Shown piece after piece: positions 17,199 through 25,376 of a DNA stretch of 64,000 nt. A program made the translations under genes and the position numbers. Each line of letters starts with the position of its first letter. The first letter of the stretch is position 1. The DNA comes from UBA4781 sp963674975. Lineage in GTDB: Bacteria > Chloroflexota > Anaerolineae > Anaerolineales > Anaerolineaceae. The DNA lies in the NCBI GenBank assembly GCA_963674975.1, contig OY771913.1, forward strand, positions 1,240,001 to 1,304,000. Direction: 5' to 3'. The notes under the pieces are model-generated. The model saw nothing but the letters and a program-made list of their open reading frames with translations, searched no databases and had not been told where the DNA came from.

Positions 17199-17567
17199 AT
17201 GAATAAAATGGAACCTCTTACTCCTGAAGAAGAACAGGTCATTCTACACAAAGGCACCGAAGCCCCTTTCAGTGGGGAATATGATGCTTTTTTCGAAAAA
17301 GGAGTTTACATCTGCCGCCAGTGCGGGGCGCGTTTATTTAGTTCAAGCAGTAAATTTCATGCCGGCTGCGGTTGGCCCAGCTTTGACGATGCCGTACCTG
17401 GGGCAGTGAAAGAACTATTGGATGCCGATGGACAGCGTACCGAGATCCAATGCGCCGCATGCGGCGCACATCTGGGGCACGTGTTCATAGGAGAAGGATT
17501 CACCGAAAAGAATACCCGACATTGTGTTAATTCTATTTCCATGAGGTTTATTCCCGATGAAAAATAA
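17199..17567 (+). CDS. msrB: Peptide-methionine (R)-S-oxide reductase MsrB
   Basis: A 122-residue single-domain enzyme that reduces the R form of methionine sulfoxide. Two zinc pairs, CRQCGA and CAACGA, are visible, then HLGHVF and the catalytic RHCVNSISMRF. The N-terminal resolving region is GEYDAFFEKGVYICR. It overlaps msrA by 11 bases and the two form an antioxidant repair operon. The start follows AAAAAGCGAGATAGAT, a weak ribosome site. Confidence 0.95.
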   Translation: MNKMEPLTPEEEQVILHKGTEAPFSGEYDAFFEKGVYICRQCGARLFSSSSKFHAGCGWPSFDDAVPGAVKELLDADGQRTEIQCAACGAHLGHVFIGEGFTEKNTRHCVNSISMRFIPDEK

Positions 17568-18102
17568 GAATGAGCTTCAAACAGCTGTCTTTGGCAGTGG
17601 ATGCTTTTGGTGCGCCGAAGCAATTTTCAGCCAGCTGGAAGGGGTGCAGTCTGTCGTACCCGGATATGCTGGCGGTCACACACCCAACCCAACCTATCAA
17701 CAGGTATGCAGCGATACCACCGGTCACGCGGAGGTAGTGAAGATCGAGTTTGATCCGGCAGTCATCACTTATACAGATGTGCTGGATATCTTCTTCCAAA
17801 CCCATGATCCCACCACTCTCAACCAGCAGGGAAATGATATCGGCAGCCAGTACCGCTCGATCATTCTATATAGTGACGAAACCCAGAAACACACTGCCCA
17901 GAAAAAGCTGGCAGAATTGAAATCACAGAAAATATTTTCCGAACCTATCGTTACAGAAATTGTGCCGCTGAAAGAATTCTTCCCAGCCGAAGATTATCAT
18001 CGTGAATATTATTTTCTCAACAAAAACCAGCCCTACTGCCAGTTTGTTATCAGCCCAAAATTAGAGAAATTTAAAAAGAAATTCAAAGAAAGAATCGCTT
18101 GA
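17557..18102 (+). CDS. msrA: Peptide-methionine (S)-S-oxide reductase MsrA
   Basis: A 181-residue enzyme for the S form of methionine sulfoxide. The catalytic motif is GSGCFWCAEAIF near residue 15, followed by GYAGGHTPNPTYQQVCSDTTGHAE and the conserved DIGSQYRS. It starts inside the end of msrB (11-base overlap, GAGG about 10 bases upstream), which indicates translational coupling. No signal peptide: cytosolic. Recycling by thioredoxin is assumed from the family. Confidence 0.95.
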   Translation: MKNKNELQTAVFGSGCFWCAEAIFSQLEGVQSVVPGYAGGHTPNPTYQQVCSDTTGHAEVVKIEFDPAVITYTDVLDIFFQTHDPTTLNQQGNDIGSQYRSIILYSDETQKHTAQKKLAELKSQKIFSEPIVTEIVPLKEFFPAEDYHREYYFLNKNQPYCQFVISPKLEKFKKKFKERIA

Positions 18103-18154
18103 GTGCTTATGAATTGAATAACTGCCATTACAATTAGTTCAGGAGGAGTGTCTT

Positions 18155-18763
18155 ATGGCAGATCCATTCCCGGCTGATGAAGAGTTACACGACTGTAAAT
18201 TTAACGGAAAAGATTTCCAGCAAATCACAATTAAAAAAAGAGATTTTGATAACTGCATCTTTTTAAACTGTAACTTGGAAGAAGCCATCTTTCAATACTG
18301 CCGTTTTCGCGACTGCACCTTCGATGGATGCAATCTGGACCTGGCGAAACTTGAACACAGTCATTTTCAAAATACAACCTTCCGCAAAACCAGCCTGGTC
18401 GGAATGGATTGGACTGCGTTGGATTGGAGAAAAAAGGAACTTCAACCTGCTTTTCACTTCTTCCAGTGCAAACTCAATTACGGGAATTTTTTCGAATGCC
18501 CTCTCAAGGGCTGTACCTTTTCAGAATGCCTGCTGCAAGAAGTGGATTTTGCAGAGGCTAACTTAAGCATCAGTAATCTTCGGCGTTCCGACTTTTTAAA
18601 AGCACGCTTTCTGCACACCAATCTGACCGAAGCTGATTTTACGGATGCAAAGAATTATGATATCAACGCAGGCAATAATCTACTCAAGAAAACAAAATTC
18701 AGCCTGCCCGAAGCAACTGCCCTGCTGCACAGCCTGGATATCATCCTGGATGAGGAAGGTTAG
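18155..18763 (+). CDS. Pentapeptide-repeat protein (Qnr-like size)
   Basis: A 202-residue protein starting behind AGGAGGAG. Repeats of the A(D/N)LXX type run through residues 10-75 (CKFNGKDFQ, CIFLNCNLEEA, CRFRDCTFDGCNL) and 110-165 (CKLNYGNFFEC, ADFTDAKNYDI), split by MDWTALDWRKKELQP. This two-part quadrilateral helix and a C-terminal helix resemble Qnr/MfpA-type topoisomerase-binding proteins, which are 180-220 residues long. Gyrase protection is possible but not shown. It lies 50 bases downstream of msrA. Confidence 0.75.
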   Translation: MADPFPADEELHDCKFNGKDFQQITIKKRDFDNCIFLNCNLEEAIFQYCRFRDCTFDGCNLDLAKLEHSHFQNTTFRKTSLVGMDWTALDWRKKELQPAFHFFQCKLNYGNFFECPLKGCTFSECLLQEVDFAEANLSISNLRRSDFLKARFLHTNLTEADFTDAKNYDINAGNNLLKKTKFSLPEATALLHSLDIILDEEG

Positions 18764-18779
18764 GTAATAAAATATATCT

Positions 18780-19223
18780 ATGAGTAAAAAAACGAGTCCC
18801 TATATTCTCGGTTTTTACGGATCATCGGGGATCGGGAAAACTACCCTGGTGACACGCATTGTCAAGCTGCTGACCAATGAAGGCTTTCATGTTGCAGTCA
18901 TTAAAATATCCAATCAAGCCATCAGCATCGATTCGAAAGGGAAAGACACCTACCTTTATGGAGAAGCCGGCGCAGAAACGGTAGTTTTTTTATCTGCCAG
19001 CGAAAGCGCTGTTCTGTTTAAAAAATCATTATCGACCAGCGCCATCGTCAAGTTCCTCAATGAAAATGAAAGCTATGATTTTATTTTCATCGAAGGCGCC
19101 ATAGAAGATTGGATACCGAAGATCAGACTAGGAGATATCGATATCAGAGCTAATACGTTGTTTACGTATGATGGAAATTTTGAAGCTCTATTCAAGAAAA
19201 TAAAGCAGTATAAAGTTATCTAA
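18780..19223 (+). CDS. MobB-like P-loop GTPase (molybdopterin-guanine dinucleotide synthesis protein B family)
   Basis: A 147-residue protein with Walker A GSSGIGKTTLVTRIV near residue 15, a second motif around KGKDTYLYGEAGAETV typical of MobB (D-T-x-x-x-x-x-A-G), and FIFIEGAIEDW in place of the usual VEG motif. MobB assists transfer of the molybdenum cofactor, but no other molybdenum gene is nearby, so the role is open. It is followed 14 bases later by a 50-residue ORF and is probably co-transcribed with it. Confidence 0.75.
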   Translation: MSKKTSPYILGFYGSSGIGKTTLVTRIVKLLTNEGFHVAVIKISNQAISIDSKGKDTYLYGEAGAETVVFLSASESAVLFKKSLSTSAIVKFLNENESYDFIFIEGAIEDWIPKIRLGDIDIRANTLFTYDGNFEALFKKIKQYKVI

Positions 19224-19237
19224 ATAAGGAGACCAAT

Positions 19238-19390
19238 ATGAGCGAGATCAAACTCACCGTCAATAAAGAAGAAATACCTCTGACCGAATTTCCGGCAAAG
19301 ATCATCATCCAAACCATTCTGGGTATGCTGAAAGCTCTAAATGGGGTTGATGAAGATATCAAAGAAGTCGAAATTCAAATCAAAAAATAA
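19238..19390 (+). CDS. 50-residue hypothetical protein downstream of MobB-like gene
   Basis: ATG 19238 follows AAGGAG at good spacing and TAA is at 19388-19390. The product begins MSEIKLTVNKEEIPLTEFPA, has a hydrophobic helix (KIIIQTILGMLKAL) and ends VEIQIKK. It alternates beta and helix like a small ubiquitin- or RAMP-sized domain. No family recognised. Position and ribosome site support a real gene that may act with the MobB-like protein. Confidence 0.6.
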   Translation: MSEIKLTVNKEEIPLTEFPAKIIIQTILGMLKALNGVDEDIKEVEIQIKK

Positions 19391-19498
19391 GTGTTTTTCT
19401 CCCTTCTTTCTATGTGATTTATGGTCATTTTCCTACGCAACCCTTTCTTGAATATTTCGTTATACTTAATGTAGGAAAACTGAAGAAAGGAGATAGAT

Positions 19499-19669
19499 AT
19501 GAAACTCACACCTCCAACCAAACTCGTTTTCTGGCTTGCAACCATTCTTGGCGTCCTTGGGATCCTTGGCAATTTTGTTGCCCTTCCTCTCATCGGCGGC
19601 TATGAATTCTGGCTGCTTGCCGCAGGATTCGTCCTGTTGTGGCTTGGAAACGTATTAAAAGGTTTCTAA
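19499..19669 (+). CDS. 56-residue two-span membrane protein
   Basis: A short gene starting at ATG 19499 behind AAAGGAG. The product has two hydrophobic helices (about residues 8-30 and 36-51) separated by LIGGYEF, and a short basic end (LKGF). Similar two-span mini-proteins seem common in this bacterial group, but that is from memory. Function unknown. A terminator follows 40 bases after the stop. Confidence 0.65.
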   Translation: MKLTPPTKLVFWLATILGVLGILGNFVALPLIGGYEFWLLAAGFVLLWLGNVLKGF

Positions 19670-19708
19670 GCAAAAATTCATTGTAGCAATTCTTAATATT
19701 ATGCTAGA

Positions 19709-19745
19709 GAAGCCACCGTATTATTGCGGTGGCTTTCTTCTTTTA
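19709..19745 (+). terminator. Terminator after the two-span mini-protein gene
   Basis: A 9-bp stem AAGCCACCG (19710-19718) with CGGTGGCTT (19727-19735), followed by TCTTCTTTT on the plus strand. It separates this unit from the convergent proA. Confidence 0.8.
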
Positions 19746-19771
19746 AATCCTCACAAGAAGATCAAATCGGG

Positions 19772-21040
19772 CTAGTTCCGAATATGATAATCTCCCTCAA
19801 CGATCCATTTATAACTCGTTAATTCCTGTAATCCCATCGGTCCGCGCGCATGCAGTTTCTGCGTAGAAATGGCGACCTCTGCTCCCAGCCCCAACTGCGC
19901 TCCGTCCGTAAAACGGGTGCTGGCATTCACGTACACCACTGCCGAATCGATCTCCTTAAGAAAGGATCCGGCATTTTCCTTGTTTTCAGTCAAGATGCCG
20001 TCGGAATGAGCAGTACTGTGCTGTTTAATAAAGGCAAGTGCGGAAGGCAGGTCAGGAACCACATAGAGATTTGAGTTCAGTGAAAGCCACTCCCGGTCAT
20101 AATCACCGGCTGCTGTGGGTTTCAGCAGCTCATTTTCTGTTAATGAAAAAGCATCCATTAAATCTTGCGGCAGATGAACGATCACCTTTTCCTTTTTCAT
20201 CCTGTTCAAGAAAACCGGTAAAAAAGCAGGCACGATCTTCTCATGGAGCAGCACTGTATCAAGGGCATTACATACGGTCGGGCGCTGGATCTTGGCATTT
20301 ACAATGACCTCCAGTGCTTTCTGCAGATCCGCCGATTCATCTACAAAGAGATGGCAGATACCGATCCCACCGGTGATCACAGGAATAAGGCTGTTTTCAC
20401 GGCAGTAAGTATGCAGGGCGGCTCCTCCGCGGGGGATGAGCATATCCACGTAGTGATACATTCTCAGCAGTTCCTCCACCAGCTCTCTTTTTGGATCATC
20501 AATGAATTGGACCGTTCCTTCAGGCACAGCGTGACGTTTCAAAGCTTCGTGAATGCAGTCAACCAGAACCGCATTGGTGCGCAGCGTTTCCTTCCCACCC
20601 CGCAAAACAACCGCGTTGCCGGATTTGATCGCCAAAGCAGCTACATCAATGGTCACATTAGGACGCGACTCGTAGATCACCGCCAGCACACCAAGCGGAA
20701 CGCGCTGTTTCTTTATATGCAATCCATTGGGCATTTGCTGCTCATCAAAAACCCCTTCCAGCGGATCGGGGAGATTCGCAATATTTTTTGCGCCTTCGGC
20801 GATCCCTTCGATCCTTTCTCGGGTCAGGGTCAGCCTATCCAGCAGCACATCGGATAATCCCTTCCCTGCACCTTCCTGCACATCGGTTTTATTTACCCTC
20901 AAGATCTCATCACAGCGGGCAGCAAGGATAGCGGCAAGATCGATCAGCACAGCACTCCGCTCTGCGGCTGAAAAACGCGGCAGCAAGCGCGAAGTTTCTT
21001 TTGCTTCCCGGCAAAGGTCAATCACTGACTGCATGGTCAT
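19772..21040 (-). CDS. proA: Glutamate-5-semialdehyde dehydrogenase (gamma-glutamyl phosphate reductase)
   Basis: A 422-residue aldehyde dehydrogenase-fold enzyme that reduces gamma-glutamyl phosphate to glutamate semialdehyde with NADPH, the second step of proline synthesis. Family marks: LGVLAVIYESRPNVT, NAVVLRGGKE, the catalytic-Cys segment RPTVCNALDTVL and TAHSDGILTEN. ATG 21040 is preceded by AGGGAG. The start overlaps the end of proB by 23 bases, so the two are coupled. Confidence 0.96.
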   Translation of the reverse strand: MTMQSVIDLCREAKETSRLLPRFSAAERSAVLIDLAAILAARCDEILRVNKTDVQEGAGKGLSDVLLDRLTLTRERIEGIAEGAKNIANLPDPLEGVFDEQQMPNGLHIKKQRVPLGVLAVIYESRPNVTIDVAALAIKSGNAVVLRGGKETLRTNAVLVDCIHEALKRHAVPEGTVQFIDDPKRELVEELLRMYHYVDMLIPRGGAALHTYCRENSLIPVITGGIGICHLFVDESADLQKALEVIVNAKIQRPTVCNALDTVLLHEKIVPAFLPVFLNRMKKEKVIVHLPQDLMDAFSLTENELLKPTAAGDYDREWLSLNSNLYVVPDLPSALAFIKQHSTAHSDGILTENKENAGSFLKEIDSAVVYVNASTRFTDGAQLGLGAEVAISTQKLHARGPMGLQELTSYKWIVEGDYHIRN

Positions 21041-22151
21041 CCTTTCTCCCTCTCAATAAAACCAGATTATCATGGTGGATCATTTCTTCCGCATAACTGT
21101 ATCCCAATGTTTCCTCGATCTGGTTTGTATGCAGCCCTTTGATCTTCTCCGCTTCATCAGAAGAATAAGCACAGCGACCCAGCGCGCAGGGAGTTCCTTC
21201 AGGATCAAAAATGAAAACTGCGTCTCCCCTTTGGAAACTTCCATGCACATTTTTTATTCCAACCGGCAGTAAACTGCCACCCTTTAACAAGGCTTTCCAT
21301 GCTCCCGTATCGATCTGCACACCGCAGCCTTTTGCGGCACCTGCAAGCAGGTAGCGCTTTCGGCTTTCCATCGCATCCATGGATGGATAGATCCAGGTGC
21401 CCGGCTTTTCTCCATCGGCAATACGAACCAGCACATTATCTGCACCACGGGCAACAACTACCGCTGTCCCACTGCGGCGCGCAATTTCTGCTGCTTCTAT
21501 CTTCGTGATCATTCCACCTGTTCCCAATCCAGATGTGGATTTGCCTACTGCATTCCAGACTTTCTGTGGAATTTCAGGAGAACATATCTCTTTGATAACG
21601 CTTGCTTTTCCCTTTGAAGGATCGCCGTCATAGACACCATCAATATCAGTCAGCAAAACCAGCATTTCAGCTTCCAGCATGGTTGCAACCAGCGCTGACA
21701 GATTATCATTATCCCCAATACCGATCTCATCAGTAGCGATCGTATCATTTTCATTCACTATGGGGAGGATCTGGTTGTTCAGCAGCAGCTCAAATGTACC
21801 GCGCGCATTAATGTAGCTTTTTCGATTCGTAAAATCAGGACGGGTCAGCAGCACCTGCCCCACCTTAATTCCATACATTGAAAAAACCTGTTCATAGATC
21901 GCCATCAGGCGCGGCTGCCCTACCGCGGCAAGCATTTGCTTCGCCGGAATATGTTTTCCCAGGTTGGGATATTCCAGTGCTTCTTTTCCGGCAGTGATCG
22001 CGCCCGATGAAACCAGAATGATTTGATAATCCCGTTCTTGAATCGCATGGATCTGCCTGGCAAGTTCTACTATGCACGGGTATTGGACAGCACTCGTGCC
22101 CTGTGTAAGCGTGGATGTACCGATCTTAACAACCATACGCCTGTACTGCAT
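21018..22151 (-). CDS. proB: Glutamate 5-kinase
   Basis: A 377-residue enzyme with the amino acid kinase domain (VVKIGTSTLTQG, LVSSGAITAG, NENDTIATDEI, GTGGMITKIEAAEIARRSG) and a C-terminal PUA domain (residues about 280-370). It phosphorylates glutamate, the committed and proline-inhibited step. I use ATG 22151, which has GGGAGG at ideal distance, rather than an earlier ATG at 22175. It forms an operon with proA. Confidence 0.95.
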   Translation of the reverse strand: MQYRRMVVKIGTSTLTQGTSAVQYPCIVELARQIHAIQERDYQIILVSSGAITAGKEALEYPNLGKHIPAKQMLAAVGQPRLMAIYEQVFSMYGIKVGQVLLTRPDFTNRKSYINARGTFELLLNNQILPIVNENDTIATDEIGIGDNDNLSALVATMLEAEMLVLLTDIDGVYDGDPSKGKASVIKEICSPEIPQKVWNAVGKSTSGLGTGGMITKIEAAEIARRSGTAVVVARGADNVLVRIADGEKPGTWIYPSMDAMESRKRYLLAGAAKGCGVQIDTGAWKALLKGGSLLPVGIKNVHGSFQRGDAVFIFDPEGTPCALGRCAYSSDEAEKIKGLHTNQIEETLGYSYAEEMIHHDNLVLLRGRKDDHAVSD

Positions 22152-22248
22152 ATCGTCCTCCCGATAATTCATCAAAGTATATCAAAAGCAGCATAATTTG
22201 GGATCGTTATTTTAGAAAGGGTCTTATGAATACTTCTTATTTCAAGGC

Positions 22249-22284
22249 AAAAAAACAGAGAGGTTGAGAATAACCTCTCTGTTT
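22249..22284 (-). terminator. Terminator of the exopolysaccharide operon
   Basis: A 13-bp perfect stem AAACAGAGAGGTT (22253-22265) with its complement (22272-22284) and, on the minus strand, a run of seven T. It closes the operon that runs from 31273 down to 22309. Confidence 0.88.
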
Positions 22285-22308
22285 GAATAAATAAATCGAA
22301 GTTTCTGA

Positions 22309-23187
22309 TCAGGCTTTCTTCGCTTCTTTTTTACCAGCACTCATCTGAGAAAATGAAACTGTCTCTTTCTCTGAGTTTACCGCATAGTCAAGCGCAGCCT
22401 TCGCGCGTGCGAGGATCTTTTCCACCGATACCGCATCGCTTGGAAAACTGGCTATTCCAAGATACACCGGAGTATTCAACTGCTGCGTTATCCCCTGCAA
22501 AACACGTTCCGCTGCTATGTTGGCTTCATCAGCGGATGTATCAGGCAGGATCATGGCTAAGGTTTCCTGATCGTAGCGAGATACCACATCTAGTGTGCGT
22601 AATATTTTCATGCAAACTTTGGCTACCTCTCCGGTCAACGCTTCAGCCTGATCCGGGTGACCCTCACTTACCAGGTCTTTGTAGTTGAAGATGCGCAGCA
22701 TCATGATGCTGACCGGCTTTTTTGTTCTCCGGCTGCGGATAAATTCCTCGTCCAGCTTGCGTTGAAACGGTTTCCACTTCAGCATACCCATTGCATCGTG
22801 CAGAGTAAGTTCATTTATCAAATTGCTGTTCGAACGATATTGATCGATAAAATACGCCACCTGATGATGAAAAATATGAGATAGGATAAAGGTCAGCAGC
22901 AACCCCGCACAAAAAATACCAATCTGGAAGATCATCTGCTGCATGGATTGCTGCAGGGTATATTGAATATATCCATACGCAAGCATACCCATAACCAGGG
23001 CAATCCACTCCATCCATGAATTCAGATGAAGAATGGTCAAAACAGCCACAAAAGCCAGCACAGAGAATACCAAAAAAATATTCTGCCCATCAAAAAATGT
23101 GATCACCCCTGCGCTGACCAATACACCGATTACCAATCCTACTGCAAACAGCAGTAATTTGTTCTGTGAAAAAGTTCTATTTAACAT
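22309..23187 (-). CDS. Membrane protein with degenerate GGDEF domain
   Basis: A 292-residue protein with four hydrophobic segments (about residues 12-32, 37-53, 58-77, 84-107) and a C-terminal diguanylate cyclase-like domain starting at LTLHDAMGMLKWKPFQRKL. At the GGDEF position the sequence reads SRYDQETLAMILPD, so the catalytic residues are lost. Diguanylate cyclase activity is therefore unlikely; it may instead bind GTP or c-di-GMP, or regulate the synthase. It overlaps the BcsB-like gene by 11 bases and is last in the exopolysaccharide operon. GAGGAAAC serves as ribosome site. Confidence 0.8.
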   Translation of the reverse strand: MLNRTFSQNKLLLFAVGLVIGVLVSAGVITFFDGQNIFLVFSVLAFVAVLTILHLNSWMEWIALVMGMLAYGYIQYTLQQSMQQMIFQIGIFCAGLLLTFILSHIFHHQVAYFIDQYRSNSNLINELTLHDAMGMLKWKPFQRKLDEEFIRSRRTKKPVSIMMLRIFNYKDLVSEGHPDQAEALTGEVAKVCMKILRTLDVVSRYDQETLAMILPDTSADEANIAAERVLQGITQQLNTPVYLGIASFPSDAVSVEKILARAKAALDYAVNSEKETVSFSQMSAGKKEAKKA

Positions 23188-25366
23188 GTTTCCTCGCTCT
23201 GTTCTTTATGATCTCATCTGTGATCTTTCCAACCACAACACCAAAAGTTACAACAGCAAACACAATACCGATCCACAGGGTAAGATTACTTTTTTCCTCC
23301 TGCAGCGCGATAGGTTCTTCATTTGTAGCCGGCACCAACTCGCTGGTATCCTGGATCATTGCCGATGAAATCGAGCCTTCTGCGCGGGTGAGAGCAAGAT
23401 CACCATACAGATTCTTGATGTTGACAGCATCCATCAGGGCATCCACAGCCCATTCTATTCCCTTATCAGTTGTACCGGTTGCAATCAAGATCGGGTATCC
23501 TTCTGAACCGATCAATGCCTGCAGATAACCAATATCCGCATTACTGGTATTGGTTTGAATGATACCGGCTTGAGCAACCGGAATATTCGTCCCTTCTTCA
23601 AAAGGCTGCGGCAGCTGATCATTCAATTTAGCGATCTCACTATTCCAGGTAGGGGTTCCCAATAGCATTAGGTAAGCGGGTTTTTCAGATGCAGAAGCCA
23701 GTTCGGCTGGTGTATAAACCTTCAGCCCAATTCCCTCACTATTCAAATAATGTCCCAAAAATTCACTTAATCGAATAACCAGCTTGTTAATAGCGGCATC
23801 CGACACATCCGGTAAAACCATCGCAAAATCTGAGAGATCAGAATTTCCGATAAAGGCATAAGGGAATTCATTAATGGAAAGTATTTCCGAGGAAGGTCCG
23901 AGCGGTACGGTCAGTTCAGTATCGGCATATACTACCAACCAGGCTGCCGTTGTATCATCATCCAGACAATCAAAGCGGCTGTCGCGATATGAATCAGGCA
24001 GATGAATATTGCTTATGATAGAGATGCTGTTGCTGCCGAAGTCAAAAAGGCGTGCTGGAAGCACCAGATCAGCCCAGGCATCTTCCGCATTTTCGCTCGT
24101 TAATGATACAGTTCCGGCGGGTGTTCCATTTACCTCTACGGTCAGGTACGATTCTTCACGATTGGTTGTATCTGAATGAGCAAAATGAAGCCGTAGATTA
24201 ACATCATCGATCACCTTCCAGGAAGTTGCAAACGGCAGCGAGTAAGAAATGGTTTGTTCCGTAGTACCCCACGCGGTGGTATCGACATATTCATATTTTT
24301 CCAGCGTAAAGACTGAAGTAAATATCTGCTGTGCCGAAACCGAATCTGGCACCTCATTGATCAGCGCCAGTGTATCGGGCAGCTGTTCCAAAATGGAATC
24401 GCGAGTCAGGGCTTTCGCTGCTTCAACCACCGCAGAATCAGTATCGCCCGTCACTACCAGGATGGATTGCTTGGAATTTGCATAATACTTTCCACTCCAG
24501 ATCACACCCGTGTTTTCAGGATATGTGCTTCCATTGGTTTCTTTCAGCACCCCATTTTCCCATATCCATGGTGCCTGCAGATCATCAAGTAGAGTCAATT
24601 TATCCGCTCTCCCAACGAGGATAATATTTCCCCTGGCTTTGCCCGGATCACTGAATACCTCTGCTTCTGAGGCAAAATTGAGGTTCACGGTGCGCCAGCT
24701 GGCAAATTGACCAAGCTTTGCACTGACCAGCGCGGCAGCATTTACCTCTGCAGAAGTGGGAGTATCCGGAAGAATAAACGTGATCATATTTTCAAGAATT
24801 CCGGAATTGCTTACAAACGGCAGCGGGAATTCATTCAATTTCGGGTTAGCATCTTCTTCTACATACTGGAATGTAAAGGAAGAGCTTGTATGAACTGTAA
24901 ACCACAACAGATCATCGTCAAGATTCAAGCAATCAAAACCCTCATACCCCAGATAAAGAACCAGGCTGAGCCGATTATATCCATCAACCCATAATTCCCC
25001 GGGAATTTCCACGTTCAGTTCGCCGCCATCACTGTTTACGCTGGTAAGCTCAGTACTGCTCAACCTTATTCCATTGATCTCTACCGCGATGGAAGAACTT
25101 TCGCTGAGAGCTTCCGCATGGCTGAATTTCAACCTAAGGGTACTGTTTCCCTGCGGCTGCCATACGGAGGGCCATTGAAAGCCATATTCCTTTACGGTAT
25201 TGATGCCCTTAAAAGAGTCATCTCCCGAAAGGATCCCCAGATCTTCAAAGGTATATGTAGCACCCAGCTCCTGCACGTCGGTCGCAGGAACGGCTGCAAT
25301 ACCTCCCAAGAAAAGCATGAGGATAAATATGCTTTTTATTGTTTTATCTATTATTTTCTTTCCCAT
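23177..25366 (-). CDS. BcsB-like cellulose synthase regulatory subunit
   Basis: A 729-residue protein with N-terminal signal, two alternating carbohydrate-binding and flavodoxin-like repeats (first about residues 40-320, second about 355-680) and one C-terminal transmembrane helix (NLTLWIGIVFAVVTFGVVVG) followed by a basic tail. Marks such as NSTLRLKFSHAEALSESSSI and RLSLVLYLGYEGFDCLNLDD with paired partners in the second half match BcsB. BcsB guides the growing glucan outside the membrane and activates BcsA through its membrane anchor. The catalytic partner here would be the large MshEN-GT2 protein encoded two genes upstream. Confidence 0.88.
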   Translation of the reverse strand: MGKKIIDKTIKSIFILMLFLGGIAAVPATDVQELGATYTFEDLGILSGDDSFKGINTVKEYGFQWPSVWQPQGNSTLRLKFSHAEALSESSSIAVEINGIRLSSTELTSVNSDGGELNVEIPGELWVDGYNRLSLVLYLGYEGFDCLNLDDDLLWFTVHTSSSFTFQYVEEDANPKLNEFPLPFVSNSGILENMITFILPDTPTSAEVNAAALVSAKLGQFASWRTVNLNFASEAEVFSDPGKARGNIILVGRADKLTLLDDLQAPWIWENGVLKETNGSTYPENTGVIWSGKYYANSKQSILVVTGDTDSAVVEAAKALTRDSILEQLPDTLALINEVPDSVSAQQIFTSVFTLEKYEYVDTTAWGTTEQTISYSLPFATSWKVIDDVNLRLHFAHSDTTNREESYLTVEVNGTPAGTVSLTSENAEDAWADLVLPARLFDFGSNSISIISNIHLPDSYRDSRFDCLDDDTTAAWLVVYADTELTVPLGPSSEILSINEFPYAFIGNSDLSDFAMVLPDVSDAAINKLVIRLSEFLGHYLNSEGIGLKVYTPAELASASEKPAYLMLLGTPTWNSEIAKLNDQLPQPFEEGTNIPVAQAGIIQTNTSNADIGYLQALIGSEGYPILIATGTTDKGIEWAVDALMDAVNIKNLYGDLALTRAEGSISSAMIQDTSELVPATNEEPIALQEEKSNLTLWIGIVFAVVTFGVVVGKITDEIIKNRARKHVK

Positions 25367-25376
25367 TTTTCACTCC

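Noticed and set aside
16974..17199. Small ORF starting with ATT after GGAGGG between lrp and msrB
   Set aside because: It would use a rare start codon, is only 18 codons and has no support beyond the ribosome-like sequence.
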